DNA of 63,760 nucleotides from an uncultured Lachnospiraceae bacterium (GTDB lineage Bacteria; Bacillota; Clostridia; Lachnospirales; Lachnospiraceae). The stretch's first letter is position 1. Every line of letters begins with the position of its first letter. Under the pieces are notes generated by a model, which ran no database searches, was not told the origin of the DNA, and worked only from the letters and a program-made list of their open reading frames with translations. The position numbers and the translations under genes are program-made. This document shows positions 34,865 through 42,566 of this stretch, in pieces. The stretch is taken from assembly GCA_947168905.1 (NCBI GenBank), contig CAMVNR010000003.1, positions 1 to 63,760 of the forward strand. Direction: 5' to 3'.

Positions 34865-36097
34865 ATGAGCCAGAGAGATGATGTTGCCGCAATAGTGAGA
34901 AAAGCCGTAAAAGCTGTGTTGCCCAGGGATGGGGTGAAAAAAGCCCTTGAAGAAATGAACCTGACCTCGAACCGCGTGTATATCGTTGCGGCCGGGAAGG
35001 CTGCATATACGATGGCAAAGGCTGCGGAATCCGTGCTTCAGGACCGGATCGTGGACGGTGTGGTGATCACAAAATACGGCCATGCCAAAACGCCGCTTCA
35101 GAGGTCGAGAATCTTCGAGGCCGGTCATCCGTCCCCGGATCAGAATTCCTACGAAGCGACACAGAAGGCAATCGACCTGGTGTACGGACTGACAGACCAG
35201 GACGAGGTGCTTTTCCTTCTGTCCGGCGGTGCATCGAGCCTGTTTGAGGTACCGATCATTCCAGAGAAGGATCTGGAGCAGATCACGGCGAAGCTGCTCG
35301 GCTCAGGCGCGGATATTCATGAGATCAATCTGGTCAGAAAACACCTGTCCCAGGTCAAGGGCGGACGCTTCGCGCTCGCATGCTTCCCGGCCAAGGTTCA
35401 CGCGGTCGTTCTTTCGGATGTGCTCGGAAACGAGCTGTCCACCATCGGCTCCGGCCCCTGCTGCCCCGACAAATCCACGGGAGAAGAGGCGTTCTCGGTC
35501 CTTGAAAAGTACCATATCAATCTGAATGCCGATATCATCGAGACCCTGATGCTTGAAACGCCCAAATCGCTGACCAATGTGGACCACAGAATTATCGGAG
35601 ACGTATCCATGCTTGCATCAGCGGCAAAAGACGCCTGTGAAGAACTCGGATACCGTACGGTCATTCTTACGGACAGCCTGAACTGCGAGGCGAAGGAAGC
35701 CGGCAGTTTCCTTGCTTCCATCGCGCGTTATTATCAGGGCTCGAAGAAGAGCCTGGCTTTTATCGCCGGCGGTGAAACCGTCGTGAAGCTTCAGGGTACG
35801 GGGCTCGGCGGACGCAATCAGGAGATCGCGCTTTCGGCCGCGGAAGGGATTTCCGGACTCAAGGATACCGTCATTTTCAGCTTCGGCTCCGACGGTACAG
35901 ATGGCCCGACAGATGCTGCAGGCGGAATGGTGGATCAGGATACAAAGGATAAACTGAAGGAACAGGGCATCAGTATTTACGAGGCGCTTAAGAACAATGA
36001 TTCCTATCATGCGCTGCAGGCGATAAAGAGCCTGATCGTCACCGGCCCGACCGGCACAAATGTCAATGACGTTTCCGTGGTCCTGATAAAAAGATAA
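34865..36097 (+). CDS. Glycerate 2-kinase (MOFRL family)
   Basis: ATP-dependent kinase giving 2-phosphoglycerate from D-glycerate, feeding glycolysis. The 410 residues contain VYIVAAGKAAYTMA (near 37-50), the LLSGGASSLFE segment (near 118-128), VVLSDVLGNELSTIGSGP and the C-terminal MOFRL region with GGETVVKLQGTGLGGRNQE and FGSDGTDGPTDAAGG. Length is typical of GckA/TtuD enzymes. AAAGGAGAGG lies just upstream of the ATG. No glycerate-producing genes are adjacent. Confidence 0.93.
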   Translation: MSQRDDVAAIVRKAVKAVLPRDGVKKALEEMNLTSNRVYIVAAGKAAYTMAKAAESVLQDRIVDGVVITKYGHAKTPLQRSRIFEAGHPSPDQNSYEATQKAIDLVYGLTDQDEVLFLLSGGASSLFEVPIIPEKDLEQITAKLLGSGADIHEINLVRKHLSQVKGGRFALACFPAKVHAVVLSDVLGNELSTIGSGPCCPDKSTGEEAFSVLEKYHINLNADIIETLMLETPKSLTNVDHRIIGDVSMLASAAKDACEELGYRTVILTDSLNCEAKEAGSFLASIARYYQGSKKSLAFIAGGETVVKLQGTGLGGRNQEIALSAAEGISGLKDTVIFSFGSDGTDGPTDAAGGMVDQDTKDKLKEQGISIYEALKNNDSYHALQAIKSLIVTGPTGTNVNDVSVVLIKR

Positions 36098-36168
36098 TGA
36101 ATTAATGCAACTCTTCTTTTCAGAAAGCTGTCTGTATTTTTGAAGAGGGAAATGGAGACAACCGTATC

Positions 36169-36729
36169 TTGGAAGACGTAAAGATTATTGAATTGTATTT
36201 CAGCAGAGATGAGTCTGCCGTTCTGGAAACTTCGGTCAAATACGGCAGCTACTGTCATACGGTTTCCTATAATGTTCTCCGGGTGGAAGAAGATGCGGAG
36301 GAGTGTGTCAATGACACCTGGCTGCATACCTGGAACGCGATTCCTCCGACAAGGCCCGATTCTCTGAAGGCTTTTGTCGGAAGAATCGCCCGGAATCTCT
36401 CCCTGAACCGTCTGAAAGAAAAGAATGCCCTGAAGCGCGGCGCCGGGGAATCCGACGCAGCCTTAGAGGAGCTTGACGAATTTATCGCCGCCGGGACTTC
36501 CGTTGAGGATGAGGTGGAGGGCAGGCTCCTGAAAGAAGAAATCAACCGCTGCCTGGCCGGGCTTTCCCGGAATATGCGGATTGTCTTCGTACAGCGTTAT
36601 TTTTACTTCAGCACAGTCAGAGAAATTTCCGAGAATCTCGGCCTTACGGAGAATAATGTCAAGTCCCTTCTCTTCAGAGCCAGAAACAAACTGAAGGAAC
36701 ACCTGGAAAAGGAGGGTTTTGTACTGTGA
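36169..36729 (+). CDS. ECF-type RNA polymerase sigma factor
   Basis: A 186-residue sigma-70 family protein with regions 2 and 4 only. Region 2 includes EDAEECVNDTWLHTWNAIPP (near 43-62) and region 4 includes VREISENLGLTENNVKSLLFRAR near 150-172. It should direct transcription of a small regulon in response to a signal relayed by its partner. The start is a TTG, with a GGAG about 11 nt upstream. Its stop overlaps the next gene (GTGA), which encodes a membrane protein, the usual place for an anti-sigma factor. Confidence 0.9.
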   Translation: MEDVKIIELYFSRDESAVLETSVKYGSYCHTVSYNVLRVEEDAEECVNDTWLHTWNAIPPTRPDSLKAFVGRIARNLSLNRLKEKNALKRGAGESDAALEELDEFIAAGTSVEDEVEGRLLKEEINRCLAGLSRNMRIVFVQRYFYFSTVREISENLGLTENNVKSLLFRARNKLKEHLEKEGFVL

Positions 36730-37478
36730 AAGATGATAAAATAATCAGGGCCGTATCTGATATTGATGACCGGTTCATCCTGGAGGCAGATCCGGAAACC
36801 GCGAAGAATATAACCACAAGGAAACGCTTCAGCGCGTTCCGTGTGATTGCGATTGCCGCAGCCGCGTCAATCATTACCTTTGCCGGCGTATTGGGAGGAA
36901 TCGCACTGCTTCAACCTGGCGCAAATTCCGCCGACAGCGGGAAGGCAGCCTATAACAGTGAAACCAAGGCAATCATGCCTGCCGCAGCGGATTCTGAAAA
37001 AACAGACGGCATCCATGAGCGGAGTGACTCCGAGTTCTCTCAGATGACGGAGGCGGCTGAGGTGGAAGGCGCTGTCACAGAAGAAAAACCGGAAGGCATG
37101 AATACGGAAGCCGCAGATTCCGTCACAAACGGCGGAGGCGCTTACGGGCAGATCGCGGAGTTATCGGAAAGCCCGGACGGAAGACTGCTTCTCTTTGTCC
37201 GTGCTTCGGTTCTTGATATAACCGTTACGGAAGGCTCTGCGAAGTTTTCACTTCTGCTTTCCGACGGCGAGAATACGCTTTATCTTGTGGAACCGGAAGA
37301 AGGACTGAAAAAACAGGAGGATATGCTCTACGGCATGATTCATGTCAGGGGAGTCGAGGACGCTTCGGATGATATCGAAATCTTCATCACTCCGGAGCTT
37401 CTTTCAGATGAAATGTCCGAAAAAATGCGGGAAATCTACGAAGATGCTGAAGCACCCTGGTGCGGAATATCCGAATAA
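36726..37478 (+). CDS. Membrane protein, putative anti-sigma factor
   Basis: A 250-residue bitopic protein: a cytoplasmic N terminus of about 38 residues with AVSDIDDRFILEADPE, a membrane helix (about 39-62), an acidic Glu/Ala/Ser linker (about 63-135), and an extracytoplasmic beta-rich domain. The N-terminal segment resembles that of proteins encoded next to ECF sigma genes in Lachnospiraceae. No zinc-binding anti-sigma (ZAS) HxxxCxxC motif is present. The role is inferred from coupling to the sigma gene (start GTG, 4-nt overlap) and topology. Confidence 0.6.
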   Translation: MKDDKIIRAVSDIDDRFILEADPETAKNITTRKRFSAFRVIAIAAAASIITFAGVLGGIALLQPGANSADSGKAAYNSETKAIMPAAADSEKTDGIHERSDSEFSQMTEAAEVEGAVTEEKPEGMNTEAADSVTNGGGAYGQIAELSESPDGRLLLFVRASVLDITVTEGSAKFSLLLSDGENTLYLVEPEEGLKKQEDMLYGMIHVRGVEDASDDIEIFITPELLSDEMSEKMREIYEDAEAPWCGISE

Positions 37479-37495
37479 GATAAGGAGATTGTTGT

Positions 37496-38038
37496 TTGTC
37501 GAATTTTACTGAAAATGCGATTAAGCGGTCGTTTATCCGCCTGCTTGAAAAAAAGCAGCTGAAGAATATTACGATCCGCGACATAGTAGATGACTGCGGT
37601 ATCAACCGCAGTTCTTTCTACTACCATTTTCAGGATATTCCGGCGCTTCTGGAGAAGATCATTAAGGAAGGCTCGGACTCCATTATCCGGAAAAATGCAA
37701 ACGGAACGATTGTCGAATGCATGGAGGGCGTAATCCGCTTCCTGCAGCGGTATCAGAAGTCGGTTATTCACGTTTACAAGGCTGTCGATAGGGAAGTGTT
37801 TGAAAAGTGGATGGAGCATTCCTGCGATTACTTCGTGTCAAGCTATCTTGATCATGCGCTTGCGGGGATGAACATAGAAGAAGAAACCCGCGGCATGATT
37901 AAACAGTATTACCTGTATCTTGTCACGGGCTTCATGATTAAATGGATTGATTCGGATCTGGACGAGAAAAGAATCTCTGAATTTTTAATTCTTCTCGAGA
38001 AGACCGGAGATATTACTGCTCTTTGCAGGCTTTTTTGA
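37496..38038 (+). CDS. TetR/AcrR family regulator
   Basis: A 180-residue transcription factor with an N-terminal helix-turn-helix (about 5-50): AIKRSFIRLLEKKQLKNITI, then RDIVDDCGINRSSFYYHF. The C-terminal ligand domain is not typed; part of it resembles the TetR_C group found in Firmicutes DhaS-like regulators. The start is TTG with GGAG 6 nt upstream. It follows the anti-sigma-like gene by 17 nt. Its 3' end overlaps the convergent polyphosphate kinase gene by 26 bp. Its target is unknown. Confidence 0.85.
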   Translation: MSNFTENAIKRSFIRLLEKKQLKNITIRDIVDDCGINRSSFYYHFQDIPALLEKIIKEGSDSIIRKNANGTIVECMEGVIRFLQRYQKSVIHVYKAVDREVFEKWMEHSCDYFVSSYLDHALAGMNIEEETRGMIKQYYLYLVTGFMIKWIDSDLDEKRISEFLILLEKTGDITALCRLF

Positions 38039-39491
38039 TCGAATCAATTACAATTCTGAGTGCTTTTAACCTCGCATAATGCTTGTCGTTGGATTCAAGA
38101 ATATGCCACGGCGCAAAAGTCGTCGAGGTTTTTTTCAGCATTTCATTGACCGCCTCTTCGTACTGATCCCACTTTTCGCGGTTTCTCCAGTCTTCGTCGG
38201 TGATTTTCCACTGCTTTTCCGGCGTATTCTGCCGGTCGGTAAAACGTTCGAGCTGTGTCTTATTATCAATCTGAACCCAGAATTTAATGACGACAGCGCC
38301 CCAGTCGGAGAGCTCTTTCTCAAATTCGTTCATCTCGTTATATGCGCGCTGCCAGTCGTTTTCGGAGCAGAAGCCTTCAAGACGTTCCACCATGACGCGT
38401 CCGTACCAGGTCCGGTCGAAAATAGCAATGTGTCCGGTCTTCGGAAGCCGTGTCCAGAAACGCCAGAGAAAATGACGGGCCTTTTCGTGCGGTTCGGGAC
38501 TTGCGATCGGGTGGACGACATATCCGCGGGGATCCAGGGCTCCGGTAATTCTCTTGATATTTCCGCCTTTTCCGGCAGCATCCCAGCCCTCATAGGCGAT
38601 GATCACCGGGATTTTGCGGCGGTAAAGCTCATTGTGCAGATCTCTGAGCTCTTTCTGAAGCTTTTCGAGCTCTTTCTGGTATTCGTCATCCTTTACGGTC
38701 TTGTCTTCCAGGGAAACATCCTTCAGATCCGGCATCTGTACCAGCGGGAAAGTGTTCTGAAGAATCGGGACGGCAAGCGCATGGTTTTTGAGCGCAGTAT
38801 CGATTCCCTGATTCAGGAATTCAAGCACCTGCAGCTCAGCCCACTTTTTATCCTTCGCGTCGATAATATACCAGGGAGAGGTGGAGCGGTTCGTATCGCT
38901 TAAATACCGGTCGTAAAGCTTCTCATACCGGTCATAATGCTTATTCTGCGCTTCGTCCTGAGGGCTGACGCGCCAGCTGGTATTCTTGTCGGAGAGAAGC
39001 GCGTTCAGGCGTTTTTTCTGTTCCTTCCGGTCGATCTGGAAGAAGAACTTCATGACAAGATACCCGTTGTCTGTAAGAGAGCGTTCCGCGGTATTGATGC
39101 TGCGGATTCTTTTCTCATAATCCTTATCCGACAGGGCTTTGTCGGCATATCCGCTGACCGTTTCCTCCATCCAGTAACCGTCGAAGAACTCGAATTTCCC
39201 GGCTTCCGGAATTTCAAGCATATAGCGGTAAAGGAAGGGATAGCGCTTTTCTTCTTCCGTCGGGGGAGCCATGGTTTTGACACGGAAAAAACGCGGATCG
39301 ATATTCTTGATAACACGGCCGATCACACTGCCTTTGCCGGCAGCTCCCCAGCCTTCGAAAATCACCATGACGGGAAGCTTTGCTTCCTTGATTTTGGTCT
39401 GGTAACCGGCGAGCGTTTCCTGCTCTTTTTTAAGGGCAGTCCGGAGTGTCTCGTCGTCCGGCTTTGCGGCTTTAACAAAATCTTTTAGCAT
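38013..39491 (-). CDS. pap: Polyphosphate:AMP phosphotransferase (class II PPK2)
   Basis: Transfers phosphate from polyphosphate to AMP to make ADP. The 492 residues are two tandem PPK2 domains. The C-terminal domain (about 255-490) has an intact Walker A EGWDAAGKGG and lid/Walker B DRTWYGRVMVERLEG. The N-terminal domain (about 20-245) has EGWGAAGKG and FFDGYWMEE in the same places, so the key Asp and the DRTWY motif are lost there, as usual for PAP enzymes. The ATG at 39491 follows GGAGG. It has its own promoter with TTGACA. Confidence 0.93.
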   Translation of the reverse strand: MLKDFVKAAKPDDETLRTALKKEQETLAGYQTKIKEAKLPVMVIFEGWGAAGKGSVIGRVIKNIDPRFFRVKTMAPPTEEEKRYPFLYRYMLEIPEAGKFEFFDGYWMEETVSGYADKALSDKDYEKRIRSINTAERSLTDNGYLVMKFFFQIDRKEQKKRLNALLSDKNTSWRVSPQDEAQNKHYDRYEKLYDRYLSDTNRSTSPWYIIDAKDKKWAELQVLEFLNQGIDTALKNHALAVPILQNTFPLVQMPDLKDVSLEDKTVKDDEYQKELEKLQKELRDLHNELYRRKIPVIIAYEGWDAAGKGGNIKRITGALDPRGYVVHPIASPEPHEKARHFLWRFWTRLPKTGHIAIFDRTWYGRVMVERLEGFCSENDWQRAYNEMNEFEKELSDWGAVVIKFWVQIDNKTQLERFTDRQNTPEKQWKITDEDWRNREKWDQYEEAVNEMLKKTSTTFAPWHILESNDKHYARLKALRIVIDSIKKACKEQ

Positions 39492-39567
39492 GGAGCAACC
39501 TCCTTCGTTCCTGTTAACTTGTCGGCTTTGTGAAAAAAGCACAAAAAACAAATCGGCTTCTTATTTA

Positions 39568-39596
39568 TTTATATATAATTCCCAATATATTGTCAA
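39568..39596 (-). promoter_or_regulatory. SigA promoter of the PPK2 gene
   Basis: On the minus strand, consensus TTGACA (39591-39596) and TATAAA (39568-39573) with a 17-bp spacer in AT-rich DNA. Confidence 0.8.
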
Positions 39597-39634
39597 GGAA
39601 AAAACAGAAATTCCGAAGAAAAGCCAAAAATCCA

Positions 39635-39663
39635 TTGAACATTTGATTTCTTAATGCTATGAT
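39635..39663 (+). promoter_or_regulatory. SigA-type promoter of small ORF at 39698
   Basis: TTGAAC (39635-39640) and TATGAT (39658-39663) with a 17-bp spacer. The -10 box covers the ATG at 39659, which argues that translation starts at the later ATG (39698). Confidence 0.65.
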
Positions 39664-39697
39664 AGAAATAACAAAAACGGGGAGGTTCTTCAGGCCG

Positions 39698-39919
39698 ATG
39701 TTCGGTAAACACAGGAAAAACCCGGAAAAGACCTATGACAGGAACGAATTAGAGCCGGTGCTCCTCTCGAGCATCTGTACCGGCGAAAAGACTGCGGGCT
39801 TCAGAGATCTGGCTACCGGAAAATTCAGGTCCATCTGCCTCATTGAAAGCGAGAAGGATCTTCAGGCCTTCATGAAGGAGTACGGAATCCGCGAAGGAGA
39901 GATGAAGACCGTTTACTGA
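39698..39919 (+). CDS. Small conserved protein of unknown function (73 aa)
   Basis: A 73-residue soluble protein: a basic N terminus (MFGKHRKNPEKTYDR), then VLLSSICTGEKTAGF, DLATGKFRSICLIES and a C-terminal helix with FMKEYGIREGE. Similar small proteins occur in Lachnospiraceae, sometimes labelled aspartate dehydrogenase, but nothing in so short a chain supports an enzyme. The start at 39698 is chosen because the promoter -10 box overlaps the earlier ATG and GGGGAGG lies 12 nt upstream. It is divergent from the PPK2 gene. Confidence 0.7.
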   Translation: MFGKHRKNPEKTYDRNELEPVLLSSICTGEKTAGFRDLATGKFRSICLIESEKDLQAFMKEYGIREGEMKTVY

Positions 39920-39974
39920 CCTGCTGACAGGGGCAAAAACGCAATTATCTATTTCACAAAAACATAAAATAATC

Positions 39975-39983
39975 TGTTATACT
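39975..39983 (+). promoter_or_regulatory. Extended -10 element upstream of membrane protein gene
   Basis: TGTTATACT gives TATACT (39978-39983) preceded by TG one base upstream, with no good -35 box. It is 36 bp before the ATG at 40019. Confidence 0.5.
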
Positions 39984-40018
39984 ATATCTGAAAATGAAAA
40001 ACTGAAAGGAGTTTCGTT

Positions 40019-40561
40019 ATGTCGGAGGCTTTTTTAATCCTGCTTTTTTTACTGATCTGGATCATCTGCGTATTTGCAGTCATCATCGCAGTCGGAATGT
40101 ATGTCTTAAGAGCCATTGCTTTTCAGAAGGTCTTGAGAAAGTATAAATACCGCAAGAGCTTTCTGGCCTGGATCCCGTTTGCCCAGTATTATGCCCTTGC
40201 GGATGCTGCAGCGGAGGGACAGACAACCTTAAAGCTGTTCAGCGCGAACTGCCCGGTATGGTGGTTTAAATTCTGGTATGTGGTGGTTTATGTGGCGGGT
40301 TTTGTTCCGTTTATCGGACCGCTTGCCATCACAGTATTCAAAATGTTCTTTCTCGGAAGCGTGTACCGCACCATTTATGCCCGTGTTGAAAACAGGTCGC
40401 TCGGAAGCCGGACGGCGCTCGGATTCTTCTCCGCGCTGATCGGTCTGATCCCGATTATCAAGTTCCTGTCCTACGACGGCAGTCCGATCGCGGAGAAAAC
40501 GGCAGAAGAGAGTGCGCCTGTTCCGCTGATCGAAGCTGTCGAGGGCACGCCGGAAGAATAA
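40019..40561 (+). CDS. Small polytopic membrane protein, unknown function
   Basis: A 180-residue protein with about four membrane helices: 5-30, a re-entrant hydrophobic stretch near 45-60, 80-110 and 130-150. It has a charged C tail rich in Glu and Pro. A basic loop (residues 37-48, FQKVLRKYKYRK) follows the first helix. I recognise no family motif. GAAAGGAG lies 7 nt upstream of the ATG. It precedes the THF riboswitch/folT unit but probably has its own promoter. Confidence 0.7.
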   Translation: MSEAFLILLFLLIWIICVFAVIIAVGMYVLRAIAFQKVLRKYKYRKSFLAWIPFAQYYALADAAAEGQTTLKLFSANCPVWWFKFWYVVVYVAGFVPFIGPLAITVFKMFFLGSVYRTIYARVENRSLGSRTALGFFSALIGLIPIIKFLSYDGSPIAEKTAEESAPVPLIEAVEGTPEE

Positions 40562-40584
40562 AAACAGAATATTATTTCCATGTC

Positions 40585-40695
40585 AGACAGAGTAGGAATA
40601 CATGTGTGAAATAGTGCCGGGAAGACGGGGAGTTGCTTTCCGGACGAAATGGACAATAGGGTCCTGCAGTATGTACTTTCCGCATCCCGCTGTCG
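40585..40695 (+). ncRNA. Tetrahydrofolate (THF) riboswitch
   Basis: Conserved blocks of the THF aptamer are seen in order: ACAGAGTAGGA, AGTGCCGGGA, CGGGGAGTTG, CCGGACGAA, GGGTCCTGCAGTA and CCGCATCCCGCTGT. The outer helix is GACAG (40586-40590) with CTGTC (40690-40694). It precedes a folate-type ECF S component, the usual target. When folates bind, translation should fall through the downstream hairpin. Confidence 0.85.
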
Positions 40696-40712
40696 CATAG
40701 GAAGGCAAAGCA

Positions 40713-40778
40713 AAATCCTTTCTTCCATGCGGCATGCTCTTTATGTAGGTGAGCTGTCCTGTGTGGAAGAAAGGATTT
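40713..40778 (+). promoter_or_regulatory. SD-sequestering hairpin of folT leader
   Basis: A perfect 15-bp stem (40713-40727 with 40764-40778) encloses a 36-nt loop. The right arm contains the Shine-Dalgarno AAAGGA (40770-40775), 7 nt before the folT ATG. This is the likely expression platform of the THF riboswitch, acting on translation; there is no U-run for termination. Confidence 0.8.
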
Positions 40779-40782
40779 CTTT

Positions 40783-41487
40783 ATGAACGACAGAGATAAA
40801 AGACTTTTTAAGACACCCTTGTCGGGAGCGTACTGGCTTCTTGCCGTTAAAGAGTTTTCATCGGTCCGGATGCTCGTTATCGCCGCGATGCTGACGGCGC
40901 TGAGGATCGCGATGAAGGCCATAGAGATCCCGATTGCACCGAACCTGAATATTACTTTCGGTTTTCTCGTCAATTCCGTAGGCTCCATGATCTACGGACC
41001 GGTTGTCGCGATCATAGCATCGATCGTGAGCGACACCCTCGGCGCGATTCTCTTTTCAAAAGGCACCTATTTCTTCCCCTTTGTTTTTGTGGAAATCGCA
41101 GGGGGGCTGGTTTTCGCGCTGTTTTATTACCGCGCGAAGATTACGACGCTCAGGATCATCCTCGGGCGTTTTTTCGTTACGCTGATCTGCAATATTATTA
41201 TGAACCCGATCATCATGTATTACTACTATGAACTTGTGCTCGGAAAGGCTTATACACTGTACACGCTCCCCAGGATTATCAAGAACCTCGTTCTGTTCCC
41301 GGCGGAATCCGTCGTCCTGATCATACTGTTTAACGCGCTTCTTCCGGTGACGAACCGCATGGGGCTGACGTTTACGGGAAAGACAAAGCTCGCGTTCGCC
41401 AAAAAGGATATCGTCATACTGATCGTTATGACGGCTGCTTCCGCGGCCTTTATCGCCGGATGGCTCCTTTATAAAAAGCTCGGATGA
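40783..41487 (+). CDS. folT: Folate ECF transporter S component (FolT family)
   Basis: Membrane-embedded folate-binding component of an ECF transporter; the shared ATPase/EcfT module is not in this window. The 234 residues have about six membrane helices. Features are MLVIAAMLTALRIAMK after a 30-residue hydrophilic start, then FGFLVNSVGSMIYGPVVA and a glycine/alanine-rich third helix. The THF riboswitch upstream supports folate as substrate. The Shine-Dalgarno lies within the right arm of a 15-bp stem. Confidence 0.9.
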   Translation: MNDRDKRLFKTPLSGAYWLLAVKEFSSVRMLVIAAMLTALRIAMKAIEIPIAPNLNITFGFLVNSVGSMIYGPVVAIIASIVSDTLGAILFSKGTYFFPFVFVEIAGGLVFALFYYRAKITTLRIILGRFFVTLICNIIMNPIIMYYYYELVLGKAYTLYTLPRIIKNLVLFPAESVVLIILFNALLPVTNRMGLTFTGKTKLAFAKKDIVILIVMTAASAAFIAGWLLYKKLG

Positions 41488-41495
41488 TTTTTTCA

Positions 41496-41524
41496 TTGTA
41501 AAAAGGAACGGCTTGTGCTATAAT
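41496..41524 (+). promoter_or_regulatory. SigA promoter for gene at 41562
   Basis: TTGTAA (41496-41501) and TATAAT (41519-41524) with a 17-bp spacer and an extended TG (41516-41517). Confidence 0.75.
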
Positions 41525-41561
41525 TTCTTTTTGACCTGAGCATTTGATAAAGGAGTTTTTT

Positions 41562-42548
41562 ATGTTTCGGAGTAAAGCGTTTACAGCCGCATTTTCTATT
41601 TTGTCTGTCCTGATCGTCGGTCTGATTGTCATTTTCTGCTACCTCGTGTTCGGTAACGGGAAGGATAAAATTGCTCAGATCTATGAAGGCGGAGAGACGG
41701 TGACTTATGACGAAGCGGCCCTGACCGCGGCGCCCGAAGAGATTCCGACAAATGCCGAGACCGGAACAGAAACCGAATCTGCCGAAAAGGAAAGCACCGA
41801 AGAGAGCACCGATGATACGGAATCGGAAACCTCATCCTCGGAGGAAAGCACTGCTCCTGAGGAAGACAGTGAGACCGCCGCAGCCGAACTGAATGTCGTG
41901 CGGGCGCTTCGCGCCGATGAGCCGCACAGCTATCCTGTCATCGGACAGGACATCCCGGAAGCCGGAGTGGCTACGATTATAAAGTCCGGTGACAATGGGG
42001 AGGGCATTGTCTTCCATGCAGCTCCGGCTTTCGACGCTGCGGACACCCCCGGAAACCTCACGAATTACAGCGGCGGATATGATATTCTGAACAAAATTTA
42101 CATTCTGAACAACGGAAGCCCCTTCCTGATGTACAAAACCTTCGACAACTACTATGTGACGAGTTCCCCGGCGTACATTTCCTTCCAGCCTTCCTCGCTT
42201 GTACAGCCTGCGGATCCGGTCAGAATCGGAGATTACGGTCTCTCGGAAGGCGAGGAAATCGCGGTGCGTGTCTTCCATGAAGACGGAAACCATGTAGTTT
42301 TCACAATTTATAATTACAGTCCCGCATCGGGAGAGCTTCTGCCGGTTCTGGAAAATGTGATTGCGCAGTATAACGGCAGCGGATTCGCGGATTTCGAGTA
42401 CCTGAATACCGACGGACAGACACATAACGGAAAGATCGGCTTCGAGAAGGTCCAGGAAGCCGAATACAGCCGGCGGGTCGATGTGGTTTTTGAAAGCCCC
42501 GTCGCATTCCGCTCCGGTGAACGAAGCGAAGTTGTGCTTCACAACTGA
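41562..42548 (+). CDS. Membrane-anchored extracellular protein, unknown function
   Basis: A 328-residue protein with an uncleaved-type N-terminal membrane helix (about 8-32), a Glu/Ser/Thr-rich linker of repeated EST-type runs (about 60-108), and a C-terminal globular domain of about 210 residues. I see no known catalytic or binding motif. The ATG at 41562 is chosen because AAAGGAG sits 6 nt upstream; an earlier TTG at 41544 would place the ribosome site inside the gene. miaB starts 18 nt after the stop, so it may be co-transcribed with the repair genes. Confidence 0.75.
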   Translation: MFRSKAFTAAFSILSVLIVGLIVIFCYLVFGNGKDKIAQIYEGGETVTYDEAALTAAPEEIPTNAETGTETESAEKESTEESTDDTESETSSSEESTAPEEDSETAAAELNVVRALRADEPHSYPVIGQDIPEAGVATIIKSGDNGEGIVFHAAPAFDAADTPGNLTNYSGGYDILNKIYILNNGSPFLMYKTFDNYYVTSSPAYISFQPSSLVQPADPVRIGDYGLSEGEEIAVRVFHEDGNHVVFTIYNYSPASGELLPVLENVIAQYNGSGFADFEYLNTDGQTHNGKIGFEKVQEAEYSRRVDVVFESPVAFRSGERSEVVLHN

Positions 42549-42566
42549 TAAAGGGAAACATTAAGA

